Below are positions 25,377-26,275 of a stretch of DNA of 26,275 nt, piece after piece (the stretch's first letter is position 1; the number at the start of each line of letters is the position of its first letter). Source of the DNA: Candidatus Zhuqueibacterota bacterium (lineage in GTDB: Bacteria; SM23-31; B21-G16). The stretch lies in the NCBI GenBank assembly GCA_003644825.1, contig QNDJ01000001.1, positions 1-26,275 on the forward strand. The letters are read 5' to 3'. Under the pieces are notes generated by a model, which made no database searches, was not told the DNA's origin, and worked only from the letters and a program-made list of their open reading frames with translations. The position numbers were made by a program, and so were the translations under genes.

Positions 25377-26030
25377 ATGACTAAATCAATGGAAGAAAAA
25401 AAATATAGAATAGTCGATAAAGAAGAAATATATGGTTTTTTAAGGAGCAAAGGAATTCATCTAACTGGAGAAGCAAGACGTATTTTTGAGAAAAAGTTAG
25501 AAGAAAATCCAATTGACATCAGGACTTTTACCATAACCAAAAGGCTCTCTAATAATAAGTTCTTTAAACGTTTACTTGATTTAGCTTTTGTTTCAAGAAT
25601 TAAGAAAAGGATGAGTAATCCTGTTTTAAAATTAATTGAGCAAAAAAGGAAAGAATTGAAAAAATACAGAATTAAAAAAGGAATTTCATACAGTGAACTG
25701 GAAAAGGTATTTTATGATGAGGATATGTGGGAACCTTTTTATCCGGTTCCTTCAGAAATAGGTGAAGGTGGAATTATTGTGAAAGTAATGGATAAAGGAG
25801 AAAATGAACCTTATATTGGATTACTCAGAGCCAGAAATTTTAAAGGATTTCACACCATTACTTTAATGACAACTAAAAGAGAAAAATTCTGGAATATGGT
25901 TGCTTCATCTAAATTCTGGAAATTGAAAGAGTTTGACGATATAGAAAAGAAAAAGTATATTGGTGAAATTGAAGCGGAATTTGTTAAGTATATCTATCAG
26001 AGACAGGAACTAAAGATTAGGGATAATTGA
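25377..26030 (+). CDS. Hypothetical protein behind sdhB, 217 aa
   Basis: I do not recognise this protein. It is highly charged, has no signal peptide or membrane helix, and is rich in lysine and glutamate. The N-terminal ~60 residues include a helical segment (KKYRIVDKEEIYGFLRSKGIHLTGEARRIFEKKL). The middle is strongly basic and helical (SRIKKRMSNPVLKLIEQKRKELKKYRIKKGISYSELEKVF). The C-terminal half looks beta-rich, with EGGIIVKVMDKGENEPYIGLLRARNFKGFHTITLMTT, then FWNMVASSKFWKLKEF. It begins four bases after the sdhB stop, so it is probably translated with the sdh genes. An ATG at 25389 is an alternative start; neither has a clear Shine-Dalgarno site. Its association with succinate dehydrogenase may be functional or merely positional. 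Confidence 0.7.
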   Translation: MTKSMEEKKYRIVDKEEIYGFLRSKGIHLTGEARRIFEKKLEENPIDIRTFTITKRLSNNKFFKRLLDLAFVSRIKKRMSNPVLKLIEQKRKELKKYRIKKGISYSELEKVFYDEDMWEPFYPVPSEIGEGGIIVKVMDKGENEPYIGLLRARNFKGFHTITLMTTKREKFWNMVASSKFWKLKEFDDIEKKKYIGEIEAEFVKYIYQRQELKIRDN

Positions 26031-26103
26031 TTCCGTAACATCTCTCTAATTTTATTTTATCTATTATAAACATATCATTCTTATGAGATTTTAAAGAAAC
26101 AAC

Positions 26104-26140
26104 GAATTACACGGATTACACAAATTTTTTTAAATTACAC
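26104..26140. repeat. Short imperfect direct repeat of an ATTACAC-containing 9-mer
   Basis: GAATTACAC (26104-26112) and GGATTACAC (26113-26121) are adjacent, and AAATTACAC (26132-26140) follows after a T-rich spacer; all share ATTACAC. The region lies in the 245 non-coding bases after the last gene. I see no coding potential, RNA gene or clear terminator in the rest of that stretch. Copy number is far too low for a CRISPR array, and the units are shorter than CRISPR repeats. Confidence 0.6.
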
Positions 26141-26275
26141 CTTCATACTTAATGTTTTCTTTTCTTCTTCTGATTAAATAGTTGCATTTAATTTACAAGG
26201 ATTTCTCAGCCTTTATATACTCTTAATATTAAATTAAGGTATCATTAAAGAGCTCCGATAGAAGCGGTATATAAT

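Noticed and set aside
26104-26140. CRISPR array
   Set aside because: Only three 9-base near-copies, two of them directly adjacent with no spacer, and no cas genes.
26245-26275. TATAAT at the very end of the window as a promoter
   Set aside because: No good -35 box at 16-18 bases and nothing downstream is visible.

Overview
This is an AT-rich bacterial chromosomal window of housekeeping metabolism. Thirty protein genes are supported, all on the + strand except the first. There are no RNA genes, mobile elements, CRISPR arrays or phage genes. The organism is a bacterium: it has a type II fatty-acid synthesis operon, L32, RNase III and good Shine-Dalgarno sites. It oxidises 2-oxoacids with ferredoxin enzymes rather than NAD-linked dehydrogenase complexes, which suggests an anaerobe or microaerophile. 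Several lipid, TCA and Fe-S genes start with TTG or GTG. I cannot name the phylum from the sequence alone.

Layout. (1) 137-2653, minus strand: a DinG/XPD-type helicase carrying an N-terminal JAMM (RadC/JAB-like) domain. (2) 2788-3336: the beta subunit of a two-subunit class I fumarase, with no alpha subunit nearby. (3) 3361-6202: a small envelope-type cluster with a secreted SUMF1-fold protein lacking the FGE cysteines, an unknown protein, a membrane-anchored alpha/beta hydrolase and an exported cyclophilin. (4) 6209-8565: a promoter-like element, a perfect hairpin, then an overlapping gene pair for a cyclic-2,3-diphosphoglycerate-synthetase-like P-loop protein and carbamate kinase. (5) 8613-11104: sucC, sucD, ndk. 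(6) 11108-17796: a classic fatty-acid/phospholipid cluster, yceD(DUF177)-rpmF-plsX-fabH-fabD-fabG-acpP-fabF-rnc. (7) 17793-20542: a 2-oxoacid:ferredoxin oxidoreductase (ferredoxin subunit, VorB/KorA-type alpha, and a fused beta-gamma polypeptide). (8) 20573-22019: acyl-CoA dehydrogenase and a NifU-domain protein. (9) 22176-26030: succinate dehydrogenase/fumarate reductase in the order D-C-A-B, plus an unknown protein gene directly behind sdhB. The last 245 bases are non-coding and hold a short ATTACAC repeat.

How they work together. The window encodes much of the 2-oxoglutarate-to-malate half of the TCA cycle: possibly the 2-oxoacid oxidoreductase, then SucCD, Sdh and half of fumarase. A complete fatty-acid initiation and elongation set lies in between. 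From yceD to the 2-oxoacid oxidoreductase the genes overlap or nearly abut, so they are probably co-transcribed. The alpha subunit looks more like the branched-chain (VorB) class than the 2-oxoglutarate class. One attractive reading is therefore that the enzyme supplies branched acyl-CoA primers to FabH, but a TCA role is also possible. The least understood parts are the cDPG-synthetase-like/carbamate kinase pair, the JAMM-helicase fusion and the two hypothetical proteins.
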